Source of the DNA: JABMNT01 sp048262255
Lineage (GTDB): Bacteria; Pseudomonadota; Alphaproteobacteria; Rhodospirillales; Casp-alpha2
Direction: 5' to 3'
Assembly: GCA_048262255.1 (NCBI GenBank)
Contig: JBLXFH010000005.1
Location: 62,001 to 126,000, forward strand
Length of the DNA stretch: 64,000 nucleotides
How positions within the stretch are numbered: the first letter of the stretch is position 1; each line of letters opens with the position of its first letter. Below, in pieces: positions 8,182-15,206 of the stretch. A program made the translations under genes and the position numbers. Below the pieces are notes generated by a model. That model saw only the letters and a list, made by a program, of their open reading frames with translations, made no database searches and was not told where the DNA came from.

Positions 8182-8874
8182 ATGAGTGAAGACCTGATTG
8201 AACTTCTTCTTGCAAGCCTTGTCTTCACGGTCAGTCATGTCGGGATGGCTACCGATACCTTCCGCGCCCCCCTCGTCAACACAATTGGAAAGTGGCCGTT
8301 CCGCATTTTCTATTCTGTTGTTTCAAGTGTCCTGCTTGTCTGGGTGGTGGTTTCTTATTTTGACGCGCCTTACATGCCTTTTTACGGGCCAACAATGGGC
8401 ATGAAACATTTAACTTTGTCGGTCATGGCTATCGTTAGTTTTTTCATCGTATGCGGATTCAGTACCCCGCACCCTACGGCGGTTGGGCCGCAAACGGGTA
8501 AATCTGTGCCTGATGTGCAGGGTATTTTCAAGATCACGCGCCATCCGGTGCTGTGGGGCATCATCCTCTGGGCGATATGCCACATCATTGCCAATGGGCA
8601 TGTTGCTGCGGTTCTCTTTTTCGGCAGTTTCGGGCTTCTGGGGATTGCCGGGGCCTATCGCCTGAACCGGAAAAGACGGAGTGCCAACCGGGTCACATGG
8701 GAGGCCTATATGAAGGCCACATCCCATGTGCCAATGGTCGCAATTATGCAAGGCCGCACCCGCTTTAAGCGGGGCGAATACCGCTGGTGGCAAGTCCTGC
8801 TGTCCGTCGGACTTTATGCCGGACTTCTGTTCCTCCACGAACCGATCATCGGTCGCTACGTCCTGCCGTTTTAA
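8182..8874 (+). CDS. nnrU: NnrU family membrane protein (second copy)
   Basis: A tandem paralogue of the preceding gene. The two share KHLTLSVMA-VSF, KITRHP-WG-ILWA and an almost identical last 30 residues, while central loops differ, pointing to an old duplication. About five to six membrane segments are predicted. ATG 8182 is preferred over ATG 8170 because GGGGAA lies about five bases upstream. The 54-base gap after the first copy shows no obvious terminator, so they probably form one transcript. The stop overlaps the convergent glutaryl-CoA dehydrogenase stop by four bases. Confidence 0.84.
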   Translation: MSEDLIELLLASLVFTVSHVGMATDTFRAPLVNTIGKWPFRIFYSVVSSVLLVWVVVSYFDAPYMPFYGPTMGMKHLTLSVMAIVSFFIVCGFSTPHPTAVGPQTGKSVPDVQGIFKITRHPVLWGIILWAICHIIANGHVAAVLFFGSFGLLGIAGAYRLNRKRRSANRVTWEAYMKATSHVPMVAIMQGRTRFKRGEYRWWQVLLSVGLYAGLLFLHEPIIGRYVLPF

Positions 8875-10055
8875 CCGCCGGTAAAGGCCTGAATGCCGGT
8901 TTGAGCCCGACCCAGAATGAGTGCATGGATATCGTGGGTGCCTTCATAGGTGTTTGTCGTTTCCAGATTCATCAAATGACGGATCACATGAAATTCATCT
9001 GAAATCCCGTTGCCGCCGTGCATATCGCGGGACATGCGGGCGATATCAAGGCTCTTGCCGGTGGCGTTGCGTTTGATCATGGAAATGTTTTCAGGCGGGC
9101 AATTGCCTTCATCGAGCAAGCGTCCAACACGCAGGCAGCTTTGCAGACCAATTGTGATCTCAGTCTGCATATCAGCCAGTTTTTTCTGGATGAGCTGGTT
9201 AGCGGCGAGGGGGCGGCCAAACTGTTTGCGGTCCAGCGTATACTGGCGCGCCGCGTGCCAGCAGAACTCCGCCGCACCAAATGAGCCCCAGGCGATGCCA
9301 TAGCGGGCCTTGTTGAGGCAACCGAACGGGCCGCCGAGGCCTTTTGCATGGGGCAGCAGATTTTCTGCAGGAACAAACACCTTATCCATAACAATCTCGC
9401 CGGTAATTGAGGTGCGGAGGCTCATCTTGCCCTCAATCTTCGGTGCGCTCAGTCCTTTCATGCCCTTTTCCAGGAGGAATCCGTGGATAACGTCATCCAG
9501 CTTGGCCCAGACCACAAACACATCGGCAATCGGGGCATTTGAAATCCACAGCTTGTTGCCGGTCAGTTCAAAGCCGCCATCGACTTTCGTAGCGCGGGTC
9601 CGCATGCCGCCCGGATCGGAACCGAAGTCCGGCTCCGTCAGGCCAAAGGCACCAACCAGCTCACCACGCGCCAGCTTCGGCAGGTATTTCTGTTTTTGCT
9701 CTTCCGAGCCATAGGCGGAAATGGGATACATGACCAATGACGACTGAACGCTCATAACCGAGCGATAACCGGAATCGACGCGCTCAATCTCGCGGGCAAT
9801 CAATCCGTAACAGACATGATTGACGCCAGCGCCACCATATTCTTCGCTGATGGTCGGTCCCATCAAACCCAACTCACCCATCTCGCTGATGATGTCGCGA
9901 TCAAAGGTTTCGTTCCTGTTGGCCATCAAGACCCGTGGCATCAGTTTTTCCTGGGCGTAGTCGCGGGCCGTGTCGCGCACCATGCGCTCGTCTTCTTCCA
10001 ACTGGTTTTCAAACAGAAAGGGATCATCCCAGTGAAAGGTGGGTTTGCTCGTCAT
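8871..10055 (-). CDS. gcdH: Glutaryl-CoA dehydrogenase
   Basis: A 394-residue FAD flavoenzyme that oxidatively decarboxylates glutaryl-CoA to crotonyl-CoA in lysine and tryptophan breakdown. The match to GCDH is strong: ERVDSGYRSVMSVQSSLVM (91-109) carries the Arg-Ser pair that binds the glutaryl carboxylate, FGLTEPDFGSDPG is the acyl-CoA dehydrogenase signature, and TNTYEGTHDIHALILGR holds the catalytic Glu near residue 370. It lies 41 bases after the nitrile hydratase alpha stop on the same strand, so it may be cotranscribed, with a short tandem repeat in between. No other glutarate genes are adjacent. Confidence 0.93.
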   Translation of the reverse strand: MTSKPTFHWDDPFLFENQLEEDERMVRDTARDYAQEKLMPRVLMANRNETFDRDIISEMGELGLMGPTISEEYGGAGVNHVCYGLIAREIERVDSGYRSVMSVQSSLVMYPISAYGSEEQKQKYLPKLARGELVGAFGLTEPDFGSDPGGMRTRATKVDGGFELTGNKLWISNAPIADVFVVWAKLDDVIHGFLLEKGMKGLSAPKIEGKMSLRTSITGEIVMDKVFVPAENLLPHAKGLGGPFGCLNKARYGIAWGSFGAAEFCWHAARQYTLDRKQFGRPLAANQLIQKKLADMQTEITIGLQSCLRVGRLLDEGNCPPENISMIKRNATGKSLDIARMSRDMHGGNGISDEFHVIRHLMNLETTNTYEGTHDIHALILGRAQTGIQAFTGG

Positions 10056-10070
10056 TGAATTATATATCCT

Positions 10071-10102
10071 ATACTTGGTTTTAGAGATACTTGGTTTTAG
10101 AG
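10071..10102. repeat. 16-bp perfect tandem direct repeat
   Basis: ATACTTGGTTTTAGAG occurs at 10071-10086 and again, immediately adjacent, at 10087-10102. The second copy includes the stop codon of the nitrile hydratase alpha gene (TAA, minus strand, 10097-10099), so the first copy looks like a slippage duplication of the gene's 3' end into the spacer before gcdH. No palindrome suggests regulatory function. Confidence 0.85.
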
Positions 10103-10732
10103 AGTAGTTACACCAATCATGCTGTCGCGGGTGACCAGTGCGGCCAGCTCGTCCTCGGTTTTGTTTTCGGTGCCTTTCGGACGTTTGGGGATAACCAGAT
10201 AACGTAAGTCTGCCGTCGAGTCATGAACCCGGACTTCCACATCGTCTCCAATATGGGTGCCAAATTCCTTGAGCACAGCTCGCGGTTCGCGCACGGCGCG
10301 GCTCCGGTAAGAACGTGACTTGTACCAGTCGGGCGGCAGGCCGATCAACAGCCGCGGATAACAGGAACACAAAGTGCAGACAATGACATTATGAACGGTA
10401 TCGGTGTTCTCGACAGCCCGGATGGGAATGGTGCCGGGGTCAATGCCCAGTTCTTCTGCGGCTTCATTGACGTTTTCCAGAACCCGTGCCTTGAAGGAGG
10501 GGTCTACCCATGCGCGGGCGATGACCCGGCTGCCTTCGGCCGGGCTTTTGGAATCAATCAGTTCGATCATTGCCCTCAATTCATCGGCGCTGATAACACC
10601 TTTTTCGATCAGCAGTTCGCCAACGGCTTCGGCCATGATCTGATGATGGGTATAAGGAGTATCCTCGATATCGGGCTGATAGGGATGGGGCTCGTGTGGA
10701 TGATCGTGGTCATGCGAATGGTGGTCACTCAT
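10097..10732 (-). CDS. nthA: Nitrile hydratase alpha / thiocyanate hydrolase gamma family subunit
   Basis: A 211-residue metal-binding subunit of the nitrile hydratase family, which hydrates nitriles to amides or, in thiocyanate hydrolase, converts thiocyanate to carbonyl sulfide and ammonia. The VCTLCSC motif (metal ligands Cys119, Cys122, Ser123, Cys124) with Thr after the first Cys indicates the cobalt type with a cysteine-sulfinate/sulfenate centre. LIGLPPDWYKSRSYRSRAV and the ending LVTRDSMIGV fit both enzymes. The first 17 residues are very rich in His and Asp, possibly for metal delivery. The ATG overlaps the upstream gene by four bases. The companion genes encode a beta subunit split in two, as in thiocyanate hydrolase. 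Confidence 0.88.
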   Translation of the reverse strand: MSDHHSHDHDHPHEPHPYQPDIEDTPYTHHQIMAEAVGELLIEKGVISADELRAMIELIDSKSPAEGSRVIARAWVDPSFKARVLENVNEAAEELGIDPGTIPIRAVENTDTVHNVIVCTLCSCYPRLLIGLPPDWYKSRSYRSRAVREPRAVLKEFGTHIGDDVEVRVHDSTADLRYLVIPKRPKGTENKTEDELAALVTRDSMIGVTTL

Positions 10733-11022
10733 TGGTTTCCTCCGTCCATCGGATCGAGCCAGTTTTCATACAAATCGACAACAAGGCTGTCATTGACCGG
10801 GCCATCGTAACCGGACCAGATGTCGGTTTGGCTGAAGCGGACCCGGTATAAGGTCAGAGGCGGCGTATCCTTGCGTCCGTAAGCCAGTTCTTCCGGATTA
10901 CCAAAAGCACCGACAACCTGATCAATGGTTCCTGTTTTGCCTCGGATAAAATATGGGGCGCGTACGTGACCCGGCGGAAATGCCCGGCGGACGGCAACGG
11001 TATCGCCAACCGAATAGCTCAT
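10729..11022 (-). CDS. Nitrile hydratase beta-subunit C-terminal half (thiocyanate hydrolase alpha-like)
   Basis: A 97-residue protein equal to the C-terminal SH3-like domain of the nitrile hydratase beta subunit. SVGDTVAVRRAFPPGHVRAP, RGKTGTIDQVVGAFGNPEELAYG and LYRVRFSQTDIW are the usual beta-strand motifs. In ordinary nitrile hydratases this domain is fused to the helical N-terminal domain; in thiocyanate hydrolase it is a separate alpha subunit. It overlaps both neighbours by ATGA, so the three pieces are translationally coupled and probably made in equal amounts. Family assignment is firm; the substrate is open. Confidence 0.86.
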   Translation of the reverse strand: MSYSVGDTVAVRRAFPPGHVRAPYFIRGKTGTIDQVVGAFGNPEELAYGRKDTPPLTLYRVRFSQTDIWSGYDGPVNDSLVVDLYENWLDPMDGGNQ

Positions 11023-11351
11023 TTGCCGGTTGCTCCTTCAGCCTGCCAGCGGGCTTCGACTGCCGCCATCTTGCGACCCAGTTCGTCAACGTGAAGGACG
11101 CCCTTTTCCAGTAGGATGTTGGTGATGGACGTGATCCAGCGCTCATAATAGTTCAGGTCATCATAGGCATTGGGGCCGATTTCCTCAATGCCACGGCGCA
11201 GTTCATCGACCGTCATCAGGCCGCGTTTTTTGTCCGAGACCAGCCGCATAATGGCGTCTGTGCGCTTTTCCCAGGGGGCGTGAAGATGCTCGCCCTGTTC
11301 AACAGGCCCAGCCTCCAGGCCGCCCATGTCGTGATGTCTGCGCAATACCAT
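11019..11351 (-). CDS. Nitrile hydratase beta-subunit N-terminal half (thiocyanate hydrolase beta-like)
   Basis: A 110-residue helical protein corresponding to the N-terminal half of nitrile hydratase beta. HHDMGGLEAGPVEQGEHLHAPWEKR replaces the usual beta-subunit opening, in pieces HDMGG, PV, and HAPWEKR, and DDLNYYERWITSITNILLEKG is the family's signature helix pair. ATG 11351 has GAAGG seven bases upstream; the open frame extends to 11390 but that N-terminus does not match the family. Part of it also resembles small nitrile hydratase accessory proteins, an alternative role. It is first of the three coupled genes, the same order as scnB-scnA-scnC, and lies 70 bases after the flavin monooxygenase. 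Confidence 0.8.
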   Translation of the reverse strand: MVLRRHHDMGGLEAGPVEQGEHLHAPWEKRTDAIMRLVSDKKRGLMTVDELRRGIEEIGPNAYDDLNYYERWITSITNILLEKGVLHVDELGRKMAAVEARWQAEGATGK

Positions 11352-11421
11352 ACCTATACCTTCAAAAATTACAGCTTGGCAGGCTGGCATGGATTTCCGG
11401 CTGCATCAAGAGGGTCTATCT

Positions 11422-13218
11422 TCAACTCTTGTGATAGGATTTCTGAAGGCCATAGACCGGCGTTTCGAGCCCTTCCATGCGGGCTTTCAGTTGCAGGGCA
11501 AGGAAATGCGAGTAGAGGCGCGACTGGAACAGGTTACCGCCATGAAACCACAGGCTGTCCTGTTGTGTCGGCTTCCACATGTTGCGCAATTCGCCTTCCC
11601 AGGGGCCGGGATCATTGATGGTGTTCGAGCCCAAACCCCAGACCTTGCCCACCTTGTCGGCAACTTCTTGACTGATCAGTTCCGCCGCCCAGCCGTTCAT
11701 GGAGCCGTAGCCTGTGGCGCAGACAATCAGGTCCGCCGGAAGTTCTGTGCCGTCTTCCATGACAGCACCATCCTCGGTCAGCCCGGCAATTTGCCCTTGC
11801 ACCAGCTTGATAGCGCCATTGGCGATCAATTCGGATGCACCAACGTCGATATAATAACCGGAGCCCCGGCGCAGGTATTTCATGAACAACCCGCTTTCGT
11901 CTTCGCCAAAGTCGAGCCGGAATCCGGCCTTCTCCAGCTTGCGGTAGAACGCCGCATCGCGTTTGCGCATTTCCACATACATGGGTTTCATGCGCTCCGA
12001 CATGACGCGATAGGGGACGGAGGCGTTTGTCATGTCGGCGATATCGGTGGTGATGCCTCTGGCGAGGGCAGCTTCGGAGTAGAGTTTGCTGGAGCCCAGA
12101 TCCATCAGGGTTTCGGCTCGGGCGACCAGCGTCGACGAGCGCTGGATCATGGTCACTTCGGCCCCGTGTTCCCACAGGTTGGCGCAGATATCGTGGGCGG
12201 AATTGTTTGAGCCGACAATGACGCAGCGCTTGCCCGCATAGGCTTCTCCGCCGGGATGTTGTGATGAATGCTGCAACTCGCCCTTGAAGTCCTGCCGACC
12301 GGGAAGCGCTGGCATATTGGGAACACCCGCCATGCCGGTCGCCAGAATCAATTGTTTGGGTTTGAGAGTGACGGTCTCGTCGCCACGCTGTACTACAACC
12401 GTCCATTCACCGGCTATCGCATCATAAGATGCGGACCTACAAACGGAGGAGGTCCAGTAATTCAGTTCCATGATTTTAACGTAAGCTTCCAGCCAGTCGC
12501 CCAGCTTGTCCTTGGGTGTATAGACGGGCCAGTCATCGGGGAACGGCAAGTAGGGGAGGTGGTCGTACCAGACCGGATCGTGCAGGCAGAGGGATTTGTA
12601 GCGTTTGCGCCAGCTGTCTCCTGCCCGCGGGTTGCTTTCCAGAATGATTGTCGGCACACCGAGACGCCGCAGCCGGGAGCCAAGTGCGATGCCGCCCTGA
12701 CCACCGCCGACAATCAGGCAATAGGGTTGATCCTCATAGCCGAGGCGGGCCTCTCTTTCTGTCTTCAGTTCCAGCCATGATTTGCGGCCCTTGATCGCGC
12801 CATGAACAGTGCCGCGTTCGCGCCGAGGTCCTTTCTTTTCTTCAAAGCCTTTCAATTCAACCATGGTTGTCAGCAACGTCCAGCAACGGCCATCGACCAG
12901 CCGCACATGCCCACGCCCCCGCGCGATCTCCGTCTCGAAGGTAATCCAGCCTTCAAGACTGCCATCCTCCGCCACGCTTGCGTCTCCGTCGAGTTGCCAG
13001 TTGCGGGGCTGGACGCGGGCGAGGACTGACTGCAGCATGGCATCAATTTCAGCAGGCCCTTCCATGGTTTTGATGTTCCACGTAAAGGTCACCAGGTCCC
13101 GCCAGAAGCAATCCTCGCCAAACAGCTCTAGTGCGGCTGATGTTTCGCCTCTGGAGAGGGCGATCTCAATTGCTTCTAGCCATGTGGTCAATAGGCGGGT
13201 TGGTGTTGTGCTATTCAT
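11422..13218 (-). CDS. NAD(P)/FAD-dependent flavin monooxygenase with N-terminal NTF2-like domain
   Basis: A 598-residue flavoprotein of the class B monooxygenase type (FMO/YUCCA/Baeyer-Villiger group). An NTF2-like domain of about 140 residues (LLTTWLEAIEIALSRGE, ...CFWRDLVTF) precedes the FAD site GGGQGG near 174. VIVGSNNSAHD near 340 is the NADPH-binding site, and LIVCATGYGSM near 505 is the C-terminal ATG motif. It could hydroxylate an amine or oxime or insert oxygen next to a carbonyl. Position directly upstream of the nitrile hydratase genes on the same strand suggests it may feed them a nitrile precursor; that is an inference. Confidence 0.85.
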   Translation of the reverse strand: MNSTTPTRLLTTWLEAIEIALSRGETSAALELFGEDCFWRDLVTFTWNIKTMEGPAEIDAMLQSVLARVQPRNWQLDGDASVAEDGSLEGWITFETEIARGRGHVRLVDGRCWTLLTTMVELKGFEEKKGPRRERGTVHGAIKGRKSWLELKTEREARLGYEDQPYCLIVGGGQGGIALGSRLRRLGVPTIILESNPRAGDSWRKRYKSLCLHDPVWYDHLPYLPFPDDWPVYTPKDKLGDWLEAYVKIMELNYWTSSVCRSASYDAIAGEWTVVVQRGDETVTLKPKQLILATGMAGVPNMPALPGRQDFKGELQHSSQHPGGEAYAGKRCVIVGSNNSAHDICANLWEHGAEVTMIQRSSTLVARAETLMDLGSSKLYSEAALARGITTDIADMTNASVPYRVMSERMKPMYVEMRKRDAAFYRKLEKAGFRLDFGEDESGLFMKYLRRGSGYYIDVGASELIANGAIKLVQGQIAGLTEDGAVMEDGTELPADLIVCATGYGSMNGWAAELISQEVADKVGKVWGLGSNTINDPGPWEGELRNMWKPTQQDSLWFHGGNLFQSRLYSHFLALQLKARMEGLETPVYGLQKSYHKS

Positions 13219-13410
13219 GGCCTGTCTTTCTTTAGGAGATTATGTATCGGAGGGAGGTGAAGTATGGGGCGGCGGTTTTTGACTGACAAGTTTTTACCTG
13301 AAATTTTATAGATCCTTTCCCTTCCGGCGTTTGTGGCATTTTCCTGTTTGGGTTTGGCGTAAGGAGACCTGCGTGATACCAATGGTAAAGAAAAATCAAA
13401 AGGGGATTCC

Positions 13411-13929
13411 ATGACCACGTCGAATAAAAAATCACCGCTGGAAAATATTGAGCGACTGTCAAAAGTTAAGTTGTTGTCGCTGGATGTGGACGGCGTTCTG
13501 ACAGATGGCGGTATTTATTACACGGATAAAGGCGATTCTTTTCGGAAATTTAATGCCAAGGACGGCATGGGCCTGACACATTTGCAAAGAGCGGGGGTGC
13601 CGGTCGCCATCATTTCCATGGGGATGCCGGGGGCGATTGATTATCGGGCCAAACGATTGAACATCGAATATGTCTATACGGATGTTCATAACAAGGCAGA
13701 CTGCATTCGAGAAATTGTCGCCAAACTGGGCATTGATCTCGCGGACGTGGCGCATATTGGTGATGACATCAATGACCTGCCGCTGTTCGAGGTGGTCGGG
13801 TTACCAATCGCGGTTGCCGACGCCATGGATGAGGTGATTGATGTGGCGGATATTGTCACGACAAAGATTGGCGGTTCCGGTGCGGTGCGCGAGATTGCCG
13901 ATATTATCCGAAAGTCCCTGACTGGCTGA
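13411..13929 (+). CDS. KdsC/HAD-IIIA family phosphatase
   Basis: A 172-residue HAD phosphatase like 3-deoxy-D-manno-octulosonate 8-phosphate phosphatase and the N-acylneuraminate cytidylyltransferase C-terminal phosphatase domain. LSLDVDGVLTDG (from about 25) holds the nucleophile Asp and its partner, FNAKDGMG follows as in KdsC, and HIGDDINDLP carries the metal-binding acids. The motif II position, usually SGR or TGR, reads IISMGMPG, a notable departure. ATG has AAGGGG nearby. No Kdo or sialic acid genes are adjacent, so the sugar phosphate is uncertain. Confidence 0.8.
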   Translation: MTTSNKKSPLENIERLSKVKLLSLDVDGVLTDGGIYYTDKGDSFRKFNAKDGMGLTHLQRAGVPVAIISMGMPGAIDYRAKRLNIEYVYTDVHNKADCIREIVAKLGIDLADVAHIGDDINDLPLFEVVGLPIAVADAMDEVIDVADIVTTKIGGSGAVREIADIIRKSLTG

Positions 13930-13944
13930 GGTCTTGCTGCGGAA

Positions 13945-14508
13945 TTATTCGCCGTTCCAGCGCGCGATCAGGTTATGGTCGATGCCCAGATGATCGAGTG
14001 CCCGACCGACGCTGTGGCGGACAATATCGTTTATACTCTCGGGTTTTGTATAAAATGCCGGAAGTGGCGGGTGAATGATCGCACCGATATCGGCAGCCTT
14101 GACCATCAGCTCCAGATGGCCTTTATGCAGCGGCGTTTCACGGACCATTAAAACCAGCGGACGGCGCTCTTTTAGGATTACATCAGCGGCGCGGATCAGA
14201 AGGTTGGCGGAATTGCTGTGGGCGACGCCGGACAGTGTCTTGATCGAGCAGGGGGCGACGATCATGCCGCGCGTTTTGTGTGAGCCGCTGGAGATGGCAG
14301 CGCCGAGGTCCTTGTTGTTAAAAACCGTATCGGCCAGGGGCGTAATGTCCGCAAGGCCCATACCGGTTTCGATTTTAAGGGTGCGCAGGCCAAGTTCACT
14401 GATGATGAGCTGGGTCGGAATGGACAGTTCGCGCAGCATACGGAGCGCTTCAACCCCATAAATGGCGCCGCTGGCGCCGGAGATTCCGACCAGAACGGAA
14501 AGGGACAT
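13945..14508 (-). CDS. ubiX: UbiX-type flavin prenyltransferase
   Basis: A 187-residue flavoprotein that attaches dimethylallyl to FMN to make the prenylated cofactor for UbiD decarboxylases, needed in ubiquinone synthesis or aromatic acid decarboxylation. VLVGISGASGAIYG at the N-terminus is the FMN-binding signature, GMIVAPCSIKTLSG and ILKERRPLVLMVRETPLHKGH are diagnostic. ATG 14508 has AAAGGTC upstream; the frame extends to 14565 without family similarity. No ubiD is in the window. It is 71 bases downstream of the Lrp-type gene on the same strand and convergent with the KdsC-like gene. Confidence 0.9.
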   Translation of the reverse strand: MSLSVLVGISGASGAIYGVEALRMLRELSIPTQLIISELGLRTLKIETGMGLADITPLADTVFNNKDLGAAISSGSHKTRGMIVAPCSIKTLSGVAHSNSANLLIRAADVILKERRPLVLMVRETPLHKGHLELMVKAADIGAIIHPPLPAFYTKPESINDIVRHSVGRALDHLGIDHNLIARWNGE

Positions 14509-14579
14509 GGCTGACCTTTGATCTGTTAAGGATCGGAAAATAGCGGTTTGCCCAAGCCGATGCACGGACTAATCGGTTT

Positions 14580-15080
14580 TTATGATCGCGAGGCGGGGAT
14601 CGGAATGGCCGTTGTGCTTTTCACTTCTTCCATGACCACATAGGTGTGCGTTTCGCGAACGCTTGGTAATTCAACAAGGGATTTTCCGAGAAAGGTTCGG
14701 TAATCGGCCATGTCGCGGACCCGGGCCTTGATCAGATAATCAAAACCACCGGACACCATATGACATTCCATAATTTGCGGAATTTCCGCAACCGCACGTC
14801 GGAATTTATCAAAAACGTCTTCCGTCGTTCGGTCGAGTACGATTTCAGCGAACACCAGCATGGCGGCGTCGAGCGTTTCCGGGGCGACAAAGGCTGCATA
14901 GCCGGTAATCACGCCTTGCCGTTCCATGCGTTTGACACGGGTCAGGCATGGGGTGGCGCTCAGATTGACGCGTTTGGAAAGCTCAAGATTGGAAATGCGC
15001 CCGTCTTTTTGAAGCTCGCGGAGAATACGAAAATCCACGGCATCCAGATCGGTGGTAAAGGAAGATACGTGTTTAGACAT
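14580..15080 (-). CDS. Lrp/AsnC family transcriptional regulator (PutR-like)
   Basis: A 166-residue regulator with an N-terminal AsnC-type helix-turn-helix (LDAVDFRILRELQKDGRISN... LSKRVNLSATPCLTRVKRME) and a C-terminal RAM ligand domain (ECHMVSGGFDYLIKARV). It is divergent from putA, the arrangement seen for the PutR activators that respond to proline in alphaproteobacteria. Since this PutA has no DNA-binding domain, proline control by this protein is likely. The shared 126-base spacer has an Lrp-like inverted repeat at 15148. Confidence 0.9.
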   Translation of the reverse strand: MSKHVSSFTTDLDAVDFRILRELQKDGRISNLELSKRVNLSATPCLTRVKRMERQGVITGYAAFVAPETLDAAMLVFAEIVLDRTTEDVFDKFRRAVAEIPQIMECHMVSGGFDYLIKARVRDMADYRTFLGKSLVELPSVRETHTYVVMEEVKSTTAIPIPASRS

Positions 15081-15147
15081 AATGACAGCACATTAATCTT
15101 AATTTTTATTTTTAAAAGGATATTTGTCTGAAAGAATGCGAATATTG

Positions 15148-15160
15148 GAGAACAATTCTC
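15148..15160. promoter_or_regulatory. Candidate Lrp/PutR operator between divergent regulator and putA
   Basis: GAGAA-CAA-TTCTC is a perfect 5-bp inverted repeat with a three-base AT-rich centre, the general form of Lrp-family sites (palindrome around an AT core). It lies 46 bases before the putA start and 67 before the regulator start, in an AT-rich spacer. Binding is inferred from location and form. Confidence 0.45.
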
Positions 15161-15206
15161 TTTAAATCGTGGTACCAGTGCAGATTAAATTTTGACGGAG
15201 ACTGTG

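Noticed and set aside
11389..12210. 273-residue open frame opposite the flavin monooxygenase
   Set aside because: Shadow of the GC-rich coding strand; the minus-strand gene has clear FAD and NADPH motifs.
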